Below the pieces are notes generated by a model. That model ran no database searches, had not been told where the DNA came from, and worked only from the letters and a program-made list of their open reading frames with translations. From NCBI RefSeq assembly GCF_009908285.1, contig NZ_JAAARM010000006.1, forward strand, positions 186,001 to 250,000: a stretch of 64,000 nt of DNA, read 5' to 3'. The DNA is from Pseudomonas sp. Fl4BN1 (GTDB lineage: Bacteria > Pseudomonadota > Gammaproteobacteria > Pseudomonadales > Pseudomonadaceae). Below are positions 8,720 to 16,669 of the stretch, piece by piece (positions within the stretch are counted from its first letter, which is position 1; each line of letters starts with the position of its first letter). Made by a program: the position numbers and the translations under genes.

Positions 8720-9650
8720 ATTGTCTGTCGGCGCGCGACGCTGGTCGGTGGCGCCTGGAAGCAACCTGCTGGATGCCTTGTGTCAGGCCGGTGTGGCGGT
8801 GCCTTACAGCTGTCGCGCCGGCAGTTGCCACGCTTGCCTGGTGCATTGTGTCCAGGGCCTGCCCAGCGACAGCCGGCCGGATGCATTGAGCGATGAACAG
8901 CGCCGTCGTGGCTGGCGCCTGGCCTGCCAGTGCCAGGTGGTGGAAGACCTGCAGGTCGAGACCTTCGATCCTTTGCGTGATGGCCTGCCGGCTACGGTTA
9001 TTGGGATCGACTGGCTGTCATCTACGGTCCTGCGCTTGCGTTTGCAACCTGAACGGCCACTGCGTTACCGCGCCGGCCAGCATCTGGTGTTGTGGGCTGC
9101 CAATCAGATTGCTCGGCCTTACTCCCTGGCCAGCCTGCCTGAAGAAGACCGTTTTCTGGAGTTTCACCTGGATTGCCGGCACCCGGGGCAATTCAGCGAT
9201 CAAGCCCGCCAGTTGCAGCTCGGCGACTCCGTCCGCCTGGGCGAACTGCGAGGCGGCGCGTTGCACTATGATCCGAACTGGCAGCAGCGGCCGCTCTGGC
9301 TGCTGGCGTCGGGGACCGGGCTGGCGCCGTTGTTCGGCGTATTGCGCGAGGCCCTGCGTCAGGATCACCAAGGCCCTATCCGGGTCATTCACCTGGCCCA
9401 TGACAGCAGTGAGCATTACTTGGCCAAACCCTTGGCCGCCCTGGCGGCGAACCGTCCCCAACTGACTGTCGAACTTTGGGAGGGGGCCGGGCTGACAGCG
9501 GCTTTGGCGCAACTGCGGCTTGTTTCCCGGCAAACCCAGGCCTTACTCTGCGGGCACCCTGACAGTGTCGAAGCCTTTGCCCGGCGCCTGTACCTGGCGG
9601 GGCTGCCGCGCAATCAACTGCTGGCCGATGTGTTCCTGCCCCGTGGTTGA
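8712..9650 (+). CDS. [2Fe-2S] ferredoxin/flavin reductase fusion
   Basis: Electron-transfer flavoprotein of 312 residues. The N-terminal plant-type ferredoxin domain carries CRAGSCHAC and, further on, LACQC, giving the CX4CX2CXnC cluster ligands. An FAD domain follows with RPYSLAS, then a nucleotide-binding domain with ASGTGLAPLFG. The layout matches the reductase part of ring-hydroxylating oxygenases, but no oxygenase gene is nearby, so the partner is unknown. ATG 8712 overlaps the end of sadC by 8 bp, implying translational coupling. It corresponds to PA4331. Confidence 0.9.
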   Translation: MPELSVGARRWSVAPGSNLLDALCQAGVAVPYSCRAGSCHACLVHCVQGLPSDSRPDALSDEQRRRGWRLACQCQVVEDLQVETFDPLRDGLPATVIGIDWLSSTVLRLRLQPERPLRYRAGQHLVLWAANQIARPYSLASLPEEDRFLEFHLDCRHPGQFSDQARQLQLGDSVRLGELRGGALHYDPNWQQRPLWLLASGTGLAPLFGVLREALRQDHQGPIRVIHLAHDSSEHYLAKPLAALAANRPQLTVELWEGAGLTAALAQLRLVSRQTQALLCGHPDSVEAFARRLYLAGLPRNQLLADVFLPRG

Positions 9651-9678
9651 GTGCTGATTCTTCCAGAGCGAGACCTAC

Positions 9679-10428
9679 ATGACCGATGCCATCGAGCTGC
9701 AACGCGAGGGCGGGCTGCTGACCCTGCGCCTGAACCGCCCCGACAAGAAAAACGCCCTGACCCGTGCCATGTACAGCCGCTTGGCCGAGGCCCTGGCCGA
9801 GGCGGACGCCGACCCGGAAATCAATGCCCTGCTGATCTGCGGTAGCAGCGAGTGCTTTACCGCAGGCAACGACATTGCCGACTTTCTGCAACAGCCACCC
9901 AGCGACCTCGACAGTCCGGTGTTCCAGTTCATGCTTAATCTGCTGGAGTGTCGCAAGCCGGTGGTGGCGGCAGTGGCTGGTGCTGCGGTGGGCATTGGCA
10001 CCACCTTGCTGCTGCATTGCGACCTGGTCTATGTCAGCCGTGATGCACGGTTGCGTATGCCGTTCGTCAACCTTGGCCTGTGCCCGGAGTTTGGTTCGAG
10101 CCTGATCCTGCCGCGTTTGTTGGGACAGGCCAAGGCGGCTGAGTTGTTGTTGCTCGGTGAGGGTTTCAGTGGTGAACAGGCCGCGGCCTGGGGAATTGCC
10201 ACTGCCGCCCTGGGGGATGGCGTGGCGACTCTGGCCAGGGCCAGGGAAGTGGCGTTGCGTTTCAGTCAGTTGGCGCCGGCAGCGGTACAGGTCAGCAAGC
10301 ACTTGATGAAAGCCCCGGACCGCCAGCAACTGCGTGAGGTAATAGCGCAAGAGGGCGCGTTGTTCACCCAGCGTTTGCGCTCGCCGGAAGCGATTGCCGC
10401 GTTATCGGGGTTTCTTGCCAAAGGCTGA
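9679..10428 (+). CDS. Enoyl-CoA hydratase/isomerase family protein, isomerase-like
   Basis: Crotonase-fold enzyme of 249 residues acting on acyl-CoA. The oxyanion-hole segments are present (AGNDIADF and GAAVGIGTT). At the catalytic positions the sequence is MPFVNLGLCPEFGSS: the first hydratase glutamate (PEITLG in crotonase) is replaced by F and only the second, in CPEFG, remains. That pattern is known from delta3,delta2-enoyl-CoA isomerases, so isomerase activity is more likely than hydration. The gene lies 28 bp after the ferredoxin reductase in a probable three-gene operon with sadC. Confidence 0.88.
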   Translation: MTDAIELQREGGLLTLRLNRPDKKNALTRAMYSRLAEALAEADADPEINALLICGSSECFTAGNDIADFLQQPPSDLDSPVFQFMLNLLECRKPVVAAVAGAAVGIGTTLLLHCDLVYVSRDARLRMPFVNLGLCPEFGSSLILPRLLGQAKAAELLLLGEGFSGEQAAAWGIATAALGDGVATLARAREVALRFSQLAPAAVQVSKHLMKAPDRQQLREVIAQEGALFTQRLRSPEAIAALSGFLAKG

Positions 10429-10468
10429 GGTTGCGGCGCCAAGTTTTTCGTTCCCTGTCGCCGCAACC
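10429..10468. repeat. Inverted repeat after the enoyl-CoA isomerase gene
   Basis: GGTTGCGGCG (10429-10438) and CGCCGCAACC (10459-10468), perfect 10-bp arms, followed by CTTCGGCAGTCGCTACAGG. This resembles extragenic repeat fragments common in Pseudomonas. It starts immediately after the stop codon. Confidence 0.45.
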
Positions 10469-10501
10469 TTCGGCAGTCGCTACAGGGGCAGGGCAGGCAT
10501 G

Positions 10502-10534
10502 AAAAAGCCCCGACGTTTTCACGCCGGGGCTTTT
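10502..10534. terminator. Bidirectional terminator between convergent genes
   Basis: AAAAGCCCCG-(12 nt)-CGGGGCTTTT. It lies between the isomerase gene (plus) and pykA (minus) and is usable by both. Confidence 0.85.
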
Positions 10535-10553
10535 GTGTTCAGCGAACCAGAAC

Positions 10554-12005
10554 TCAGACCATCGGGTCGCCAACGTGCAGGATCTTCATGCCGTTGGTGC
10601 CGCCGGTGGTGTGATAGCTGTCGCCCTTGGTGAGAATCACCCAGTCGCCTTTCTCTACCACACCGCGCTTGAGCAGCTCATCGATCGCTGCCTGGCTGAC
10701 CTGCTCGGGTGGCAGGGAAGCCGGGTCGAACGGGATGGTGTAGACGCCGCGGAACATGGCCGCGCGAGCCTGGGTCTCACGGTGTGGAGAGTAGGCGTAG
10801 ATCGGCACCGAAGAACGGATACGCGACATGATCAGCGGGGTGTAGCCACTTTCGGTGAGGGCGATGATTGCCTTCACGCCAGGGAAGTGGTTGGCGGTGT
10901 ACATGGCGGCCAGGGCGATGCTCTGGTCACAGCTTTCAAACACCTTGCCCATGCGATGGCTGGAGGTCTTGCTGGTGGGGTGTTTTTCCGCACCGACGCA
11001 GATCCGCGCCATGGCCTGGACCGCTTCCAGTGGGTAGGCACCGGCAGCACTTTCCGCCGAGAGCATGACCGCGTCGGTGTAGTCGAGCACGGCGTTGGCC
11101 ACGTCGGACACTTCGGCACGGGTCGGCATCGGGTTCTGGATCATCGACTCCATCATCTGGGTCGCAACGATCACTGCCTTGTTGTGACGACGGGCGTGGA
11201 GGATGATTTTCTTCTGGATGCCCACCAGCTCGGCGTCGCCGATTTCCACGCCGAGGTCGCCACGGGCCACCATCACTGCGTCACTGGCGTTGATCAGGCC
11301 GTCGAGGGTTTCATCATCGGCCACAGCTTCGGCGCGTTCGATCTTTGCCACCAGCCAAGCGGTACTGCCAGCTGCGTCCCGCAGCTTGCGGGCATATTCC
11401 ATATCGGCGGCATCACGCGGGAAGGACACGGCCAGGTAGTCGACTTGCATCTCGGCCGCCAGCTTGATGTCGGCCTTGTCTTTTTCGGTCAGGGCCGGAG
11501 CCGTCAGGCCACCGCCACGACGGTTGATGCCTTTGTGGTCTGACAGTGGGCCGCCGATGGTGACCACGCAATTGAGTTCGGTGGCGGTGGCGGTTTCCAC
11601 GCGCATTACCACGCGGCCGTCATCCAACAGCAGTTCGTCACCGACGCCGCAGTCCTTGACCAGGTCCGGGTAGTCGATGCCGACAATGTCCTGGGTGCCT
11701 TCAGTCAGCGGATGGCCGGTGGAGAAGGTGAACTTGTCACCGATCTTCAGCTCGATACGCTTGTTGGCAAATTTGGCGATACGAATTTTCGGGCCTTGCA
11801 GGTCGCCGAGGATAGCAACGAAGCGGCCGTGCTTGGCTGCCAGGTCGCGGACCAGTTGGGCGCGAGCCTTGTGCTCGTCCGGAGTGCCGTGGGAGAAGTT
11901 CAGACGGGCAACATCCAGTCCCGCGAGAATCAACTGTTCGAGAACTTCCGGCGAGTTACTGGCCGGGCCAAGGGTGGCGACGATTTTGGTACGACGAACG
12001 GACAT
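10554..12005 (-). CDS. pykA: Pyruvate kinase
   Basis: Converts phosphoenolpyruvate and ADP to pyruvate and ATP, the last step of the lower glycolytic/Entner-Doudoroff route. Full length at 483 residues. It starts with MSVRRTKIVATLGPAS and contains LDVARLNFSHG, the active-site segment VSFPRDAADMEYARKL, AKIERAEAV with the catalytic Lys/Glu, and MVARGDLGVEIG. A C-terminal allosteric domain is present. GGAG precedes ATG 12005. It matches PA4329. Confidence 0.97.
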   Translation of the reverse strand: MSVRRTKIVATLGPASNSPEVLEQLILAGLDVARLNFSHGTPDEHKARAQLVRDLAAKHGRFVAILGDLQGPKIRIAKFANKRIELKIGDKFTFSTGHPLTEGTQDIVGIDYPDLVKDCGVGDELLLDDGRVVMRVETATATELNCVVTIGGPLSDHKGINRRGGGLTAPALTEKDKADIKLAAEMQVDYLAVSFPRDAADMEYARKLRDAAGSTAWLVAKIERAEAVADDETLDGLINASDAVMVARGDLGVEIGDAELVGIQKKIILHARRHNKAVIVATQMMESMIQNPMPTRAEVSDVANAVLDYTDAVMLSAESAAGAYPLEAVQAMARICVGAEKHPTSKTSSHRMGKVFESCDQSIALAAMYTANHFPGVKAIIALTESGYTPLIMSRIRSSVPIYAYSPHRETQARAAMFRGVYTIPFDPASLPPEQVSQAAIDELLKRGVVEKGDWVILTKGDSYHTTGGTNGMKILHVGDPMV

Positions 12006-12162
12006 GCACGGACTCCTGAGTTCAAGCGCAACGAGAGGCTACTATGCTCCGAAGTTGTAGTCATTGTTCGTTTGCACTACTTATTGGTTTGTTTGTTTAC
12101 CGCAACAACCTTGAAGATTTTTGCCAATGAGTCGATACACTGCACAAGACAGGAGATACCTC

Positions 12163-12537
12163 ATGCGATTCGTACTCATTGCTGCCCTGGCCGTCAGTGT
12201 TGTCGGCTGCACCCGCTGGTCCATGGATCACCATTTGAACAACGCCTACCGGGCTTATGACCGTGGCAACTGCGAGAGCGTGATGCTCGAGTTGAGCCAA
12301 GTCGACCGTGACAGCCGTGCGCGGCGCTATATCCAGCCGGAAGTGTCGATGCTGCGCGGGCAATGCCTGGAGCGTCAGAGCTTGTTCGTCGATGCCGCGC
12401 AGACTTACCAGTTCATCATTACCCAGTACCCCAGCAGCGAATACGCCTATCGCGCCCGGGCCCGCCTGGAGACGCTGCAGCAACTGGGGCATTTTCCGCC
12501 CCGCGGTGCCGCTCAGGTTCGCCACACTGCCTTGTGA
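12163..12537 (+). CDS. Small TPR-like lipoprotein
   Basis: A 124-residue exported lipoprotein of unknown role. The signal sequence MRFVLIAALAVSVVGC ends in a lipobox (VVGC, acylated Cys16). The mature part is helical with a tetratricopeptide-like pattern: SLFVDAAQTYQFIITQYPSSEYAYRARARLETL near the C-terminus resembles the repeat unit of BamD/CpoB-like proteins. ATG 12163 is preferred over an in-frame ATG at 12121 because AGGAGA lies 7 bp upstream and the signal peptide begins there. It is divergent from pykA. Confidence 0.82.
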   Translation: MRFVLIAALAVSVVGCTRWSMDHHLNNAYRAYDRGNCESVMLELSQVDRDSRARRYIQPEVSMLRGQCLERQSLFVDAAQTYQFIITQYPSSEYAYRARARLETLQQLGHFPPRGAAQVRHTAL

Positions 12538-12724
12538 TCGACGCTCGTCAGGGGCGCTTTAATTGCCCCAGAAGCTTGAGCTAACATTCGTGCAGCTTTT
12601 TCGAATTCTGCTTCAGCCTTGCCTGCGGCAGGAGCGTTGGAATCCTTCTGGCGATTTTCCTCGCACATCGAATCCGGGAGAACGAGCCGGCACTCAAGGC
12701 CCGTTCCGAAGCACTAGTGCGGTC

Positions 12725-13117
12725 ATGCTTAATGGCCTTTCCAAAGCGATACCCAGCATGTTCACGGAACGTCGTATCGAGCGGCATCAACTGTCGTCTT
12801 TCTTGAAAGTCTTCAACCGGTTTACTGACAAGCCCGTCGGTTTCCTGGGCAATCTCTCTGCTGATGGGCTGATGTTGATCAGCCAGTTGCCAATGCTGAT
12901 CGGTGCCGAGTTCGAGTTGCGGGTGAAGGTGCCCTGCGGTGAGGGGCAGGTGCAATTGATCGATTTCAGTGCCAGCTGCCTGTGGTGCCATGAGGACCTC
13001 ACGCCTCACCACTACGACAGCGGTTTCAGCCTGTTGCGGGTATCGCCCGAGTTCGCCGAGCTGGAGCAAGCCCTGCGTCATTACTTCAGTTTTCATCCGG
13101 TGCAGACTTCGGCCTGA
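12725..13117 (+). CDS. PilZ-domain protein (cyclic-di-GMP effector)
   Basis: Short cytoplasmic protein of 130 residues consisting of one PilZ domain. The arginine motif is ERRIERHQ near residue 14 and the second motif is NLSADG near residue 45, both needed to bind cyclic-di-GMP. It resembles PA4324 as I recall it. An alternative start is ATG 12758 (MFTERR), which would keep the whole domain. The gene ends 15 bp from the convergent end of the MoxR/DUF58 operon. Confidence 0.82.
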   Translation: MLNGLSKAIPSMFTERRIERHQLSSFLKVFNRFTDKPVGFLGNLSADGLMLISQLPMLIGAEFELRVKVPCGEGQVQLIDFSASCLWCHEDLTPHHYDSGFSLLRVSPEFAELEQALRHYFSFHPVQTSA

Positions 13118-13132
13118 TGCAGGCGGCTGCCG

Positions 13133-14464
13133 CTACAGGCTGCCGGCTTTCTTCCAACTCAGATAACGGCTGACCAGTTCGGCCCCCAGCTCCCCCGGAC
13201 GGGCGTCGAGCAGGGCAATGCCGTGGGCACTCAGGCGTTCATGGAGTTCGGCCCGGGTATTCAGGTAGTTCACCGCCGCGCTATAGGTCAGTGCCTCGGG
13301 CAGGGTTTGCACCGGGCTCTGGCGCAACTGGTCAAGGACTTCCTCGCGCAGGCTGGCCACCAGTACCCGATGCTGGCGGCTGATGCGCTTGACCGCGGTC
13401 AGCAGCTCCTGGTCATCTTCGTCCCGCAGGTTGGTGACCAGTACCACCAATGCCCGGCGTTTCTGGCGCGCCAGCAACTCGCTGGCGGCGGCCTGGTAGT
13501 CGGCGGGACGCTGGCTGCTCTGCAGGTCGTAGACACCGTTGAGCAGGACGCTGAGCTGGGCCGAGCCCTTGACGGGTGCAAGGTAGCGCGAGGTGTCCGC
13601 GGCAAAGCTGCACAGGCCCACCGCATCCCCCTGGCGCAGGGCCACATAGCTCAACAACAGGCAGGCGTTGAGGGCATGGTCGAAGTGCGCCAGTTCGCCA
13701 TCCTGGCTGCGCATGCGACGCCCACAGTCGAGCATGAAAATGATCTGCTGGTCGCGTTCGTCCTGGTACTCCCGAGCGATGGGGGTGCGCTGGCGGGCTG
13801 TAGCCTTCCAGTCGATCTGCCGCAGGCTGTCGCCCTCGCGAAATTCGCGTAGTTGATTGAATTCCAGTCCCAGGCCGCGGCGTTGCAGCTGGCGCACTCC
13901 AAGCTGGCTGAGCCAGTTGTCCACGGCCAGCAATTGTGCGCCATAGAGACGGGCGAAGTCCGGGTAGACCCGGGTGCTGCCGTGAACCTTCACCAGACGT
14001 CTGGCGCTCCACAGACCCAGGGTGCTGGGCAGGCTGACTTCACACTGTTCGAAGTTGAAGTGGCCCCGCTGCAGTGGTCGCACGTTGTAGCTGATCCGGC
14101 TGACCTGGCCGGGCTCAAGACTGACTGACTGTGGCAGGTGCTCGAAACTCAGTCCCTGGGGCGGGTGATCGAACAGTTGCACGTCGAGGGGTTGTCGATA
14201 GCTGTGCAAGATCTCCAGCTGCACCTCGCTCCAGCGTCCCAGGGGCAGGCTGCCGGGCAGCTGGCGACGCACCTCTGGCGAGGCCAGGCGCAGCAGGCGC
14301 AGGGCGTCCAGCAATGCCAGCAGCACCAGCGCCAGCATCAGGCCCCAGGCGATCGAGTCCAGGCGTGAGGCGACCTCGATACCCAGGGCGCGAACTACCC
14401 CGAGAACAATGTCCAGGCCAGCCAGGGTGCCCAGCCAGATCAGCAGCAGACGGGTCGGCTTCAT
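13133..14464 (-). CDS. DUF58 (VWA-like) membrane protein
   Basis: Last gene of the MoxR cluster; 443 residues. Two hydrophobic helices near the N-terminus (about 4-45), then the DUF58 core with LREFREGDSLRQIDWKATAR, followed by a von Willebrand A-like fold. At the metal-ion site the DxSxS motif reads DCGRR, so both serines are lost. DUF58 proteins are usually encoded next to MoxR ATPases, which are thought to act on VWA proteins as chaperones. The start MKPTRLLL at 14464 fits the 13-bp gap to moxR better than the longer in-frame extension. Confidence 0.88.
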   Translation of the reverse strand: MKPTRLLLIWLGTLAGLDIVLGVVRALGIEVASRLDSIAWGLMLALVLLALLDALRLLRLASPEVRRQLPGSLPLGRWSEVQLEILHSYRQPLDVQLFDHPPQGLSFEHLPQSVSLEPGQVSRISYNVRPLQRGHFNFEQCEVSLPSTLGLWSARRLVKVHGSTRVYPDFARLYGAQLLAVDNWLSQLGVRQLQRRGLGLEFNQLREFREGDSLRQIDWKATARQRTPIAREYQDERDQQIIFMLDCGRRMRSQDGELAHFDHALNACLLLSYVALRQGDAVGLCSFAADTSRYLAPVKGSAQLSVLLNGVYDLQSSQRPADYQAAASELLARQKRRALVVLVTNLRDEDDQELLTAVKRISRQHRVLVASLREEVLDQLRQSPVQTLPEALTYSAAVNYLNTRAELHERLSAHGIALLDARPGELGAELVSRYLSWKKAGSL

Positions 14465-14477
14465 CGGCGTGGGCTGC

Positions 14478-15509
14478 TCACAGGCGCGGTGCGGGGATCT
14501 GCTCAAGCATCTGCTTGAGCACCTGTTCCACCGACAGGCCTTCGATGTCCAGTTCCGGGGCAACCCGGACCCGATGCCGCAGCACGGCCATGGCGCAGCC
14601 CTTGATGTCATCCGGAATCACGAACTCGCCACCCCGCAACAGGGCCCGCGCCCGTGCCCCGCGGACCAGGGCAATGGAGGCGCGAGGGCCGGCGCCGAGG
14701 GTCAGCCCAGGCCAGCTACGGGTTGCCCGAGCCAGGCGCACGGCATAGTCGAGTACCTGTTCGTCCAGGGGCAGGTCGCTGGCAATGCGTTGCAGGGCCA
14801 GCACGTCCTTGGCTTGCAGCACAGTGCGTAGAGGCTGCACGTCGAGCATGTCGGCGCGGGTCGAGCGCGCGACCTGGCGAACCATGTTCAGCTCTTCCTC
14901 GGCGTCCGGGTAATCCATGCGCAGCTTGAGCATGAAACGGTCCAGTTCGGCTTCCGGCAGCGGGTAGGTCCCTTCCTGCTCGATGGGGTTCTGGGTCGCC
15001 AGCACCATGAATGGCTGGGCAATGGGCAGCGCCCGGCCTTCCAGGGTGACCTGGCGTTCCTGCATGGCTTCCAGCAGGGCCGCCTGGGTCTTGGCCGGCG
15101 CGCGGTTGATCTCATCCGCCAGCAGCAGGTTGGTGAACAGCGGGCCCTTGCGCAGCTTGAACTGTTCGGTTTGCAGGTCGTACACCGCATGCCCGGTGAC
15201 GTCGCTGGGCATCAGGTCCGGGGTGAACTGGATGCGCGCGAACTCGCCACCGAAGCACCGGGCCAGGGCACGTACCAGCAGGGTCTTGCCGAGGCCGGGG
15301 ACCCCTTCGAGCAGCACGTGGCCGCCGGCGATCAGCGCGGTCAGCACATCATCGATCACGGCTTCCTGGCCGATCACCACCTTCTGCAGTTCCTGGCGCA
15401 CGGCCTGGGCCAGTTGGCTGGCCCGTTGACGCTGCTGGGTCGCATGGGCCTGGGCCTGGGCTTGAGGCGGCTCGACAGACTCAAGCGGTTCGACGGGTTG
15501 TTCGCTCAT
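14478..15509 (-). CDS. MoxR-family AAA+ ATPase
   Basis: Cytoplasmic ATPase of 343 residues, thought in this family to remodel or activate VWA-domain partners. The N-terminal 40 residues are Gln/Ala/Glu-rich. Walker A is GVPGLGKTLLVRAL, Walker B LLADEINRAPAKTQ, and sensor 1 lies in LATQNPIEQEG. The C-terminal lid follows. ATG 15509 overlaps the upstream DUF4350 stop by 4 bp. The adjacent DUF58 protein is the obvious partner. Confidence 0.93.
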   Translation of the reverse strand: MSEQPVEPLESVEPPQAQAQAHATQQRQRASQLAQAVRQELQKVVIGQEAVIDDVLTALIAGGHVLLEGVPGLGKTLLVRALARCFGGEFARIQFTPDLMPSDVTGHAVYDLQTEQFKLRKGPLFTNLLLADEINRAPAKTQAALLEAMQERQVTLEGRALPIAQPFMVLATQNPIEQEGTYPLPEAELDRFMLKLRMDYPDAEEELNMVRQVARSTRADMLDVQPLRTVLQAKDVLALQRIASDLPLDEQVLDYAVRLARATRSWPGLTLGAGPRASIALVRGARARALLRGGEFVIPDDIKGCAMAVLRHRVRVAPELDIEGLSVEQVLKQMLEQIPAPRL

Positions 15510-16669
15510 AGGGCATTCCTGAGAGTTTGCAGGTGGGCGACCTGGCGGCTGAAGTCAGCGCTGGAAAGGCGCTGCCCGGAAAAGGCTTGCAGTGCCTGAG
15601 TGACGGCACTGACGGGTTGTTGACTGAGCAGGGCAAGTACCTCTCGCTGGGCGTTTTCGTCCAACTGCTCGAAACCCGGATGACGACGTCGCGCCCGGCG
15701 TCGGATATCCACTTGCAAGGCATGCAGCAAGGCGGCCTGGCCGCCATGGCGGAGGAGGAAGTCGGCACTGGCGCGCAGATGTTCGAGCAGTTGGCGTCGG
15801 GCCTTGGGCGGTGGTGCCAGCAATGGACCCTGGCGCACTCCCGCATGCCAGAGACTCAGGCCGACCAGCAGGGCGATGGCCACCAGCGCCTGGGGGAAAT
15901 AGCGCCAGAGCAATTGCCAGAGGCTTGGGTGCTCAGTATTGAACAGCAGCGTCACGGCGCTATCGGTGTTCAGGTACCACAGCAGCCAGGCGTTGTCGTA
16001 GAGACCAATGGCGGGGGCTTTCCAGATATCGGCATCGGTCAGCACGGTGACCGAGCCCTTGCCATAGTCCAGCTGGATCATGTGGGTGGCGACGCCACTG
16101 TTGGCCCAGGACTGGGCAAGGTCGTCCGGGTCGTCCAGGTGGAAGGCGGTATCAAAGCCAATGTAGGCCGGTGCCTGTTCGTCTTCCAGGTAGACCTTGG
16201 TCAGTTTTGGATAGGCGTCGTCGGGCTGCTGTTCCGGCGGCTGCTCAAGGTCCTTGCTCAGTTGCTGGTGGATCTGCACCCGGTCCAGCAGCAGGTCGCC
16301 GCTTTGTTCGCTGTCTTCGTCCCACAGGGCCTCGGCGACAAACACCAGGCGGCCGCCGGCACGGGCCCACTCCAGCACTTGATCGACCTGGCCAGGGCTC
16401 ATGTTCGAGCGCTCCCCGAGCATCAGCAGGCTGTTGCCGGCAGGTTTCAAGCTGGCGAGCACCTCCAGGCCGTTGGCGTGGTCGACCTTGAGACCGCGCT
16501 CGCGTAGAAACATTTCGGCGGCCAGGTAGGGGTTGGCCCGGGCTTGCGGGGAAGGGCCGTGGTCGACCAGCTCCTGATAAGGCGTGGCGTGGCGATACAG
16601 GTAGTAGCCGCTGGCGCTAAGTATCAGGACCAGCAGCAGAGCCAGGCCTCCCCACAGGTAGCGCTTCAT
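15506..16669 (-). CDS. DUF4350 domain membrane protein
   Basis: Product of 387 residues with an N-terminal helix (about 5-22), a periplasmic or external domain of the DUF4350 type that resembles class I glutamine amidotransferase-like folds (VLEWARAGGRLVFVAEALW), a second helix near 258-278 (YFPQALVAIALLVGLSLW) and a cytoplasmic tail. The role is unknown. It overlaps both neighbours by 4 bp. Confidence 0.82.
   Translation of the reverse strand: MKRYLWGGLALLLVLILSASGYYLYRHATPYQELVDHGPSPQARANPYLAAEMFLRERGLKVDHANGLEVLASLKPAGNSLLMLGERSNMSPGQVDQVLEWARAGGRLVFVAEALWDEDSEQSGDLLLDRVQIHQQLSKDLEQPPEQQPDDAYPKLTKVYLEDEQAPAYIGFDTAFHLDDPDDLAQSWANSGVATHMIQLDYGKGSVTVLTDADIWKAPAIGLYDNAWLLWYLNTDSAVTLLFNTEHPSLWQLLWRYFPQALVAIALLVGLSLWHAGVRQGPLLAPPPKARRQLLEHLRASADFLLRHGGQAALLHALQVDIRRRARRRHPGFEQLDENAQREVLALLSQQPVSAVTQALQAFSGQRLSSADFSRQVAHLQTLRNAL

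Noticed and set aside
12030..12120. HexR-type operator between pykA and the lipoprotein gene
   Set aside because: GTAGT...ACTAC and TTGTT...AACAA pairs exist but do not fit the spacing of the known site well enough.
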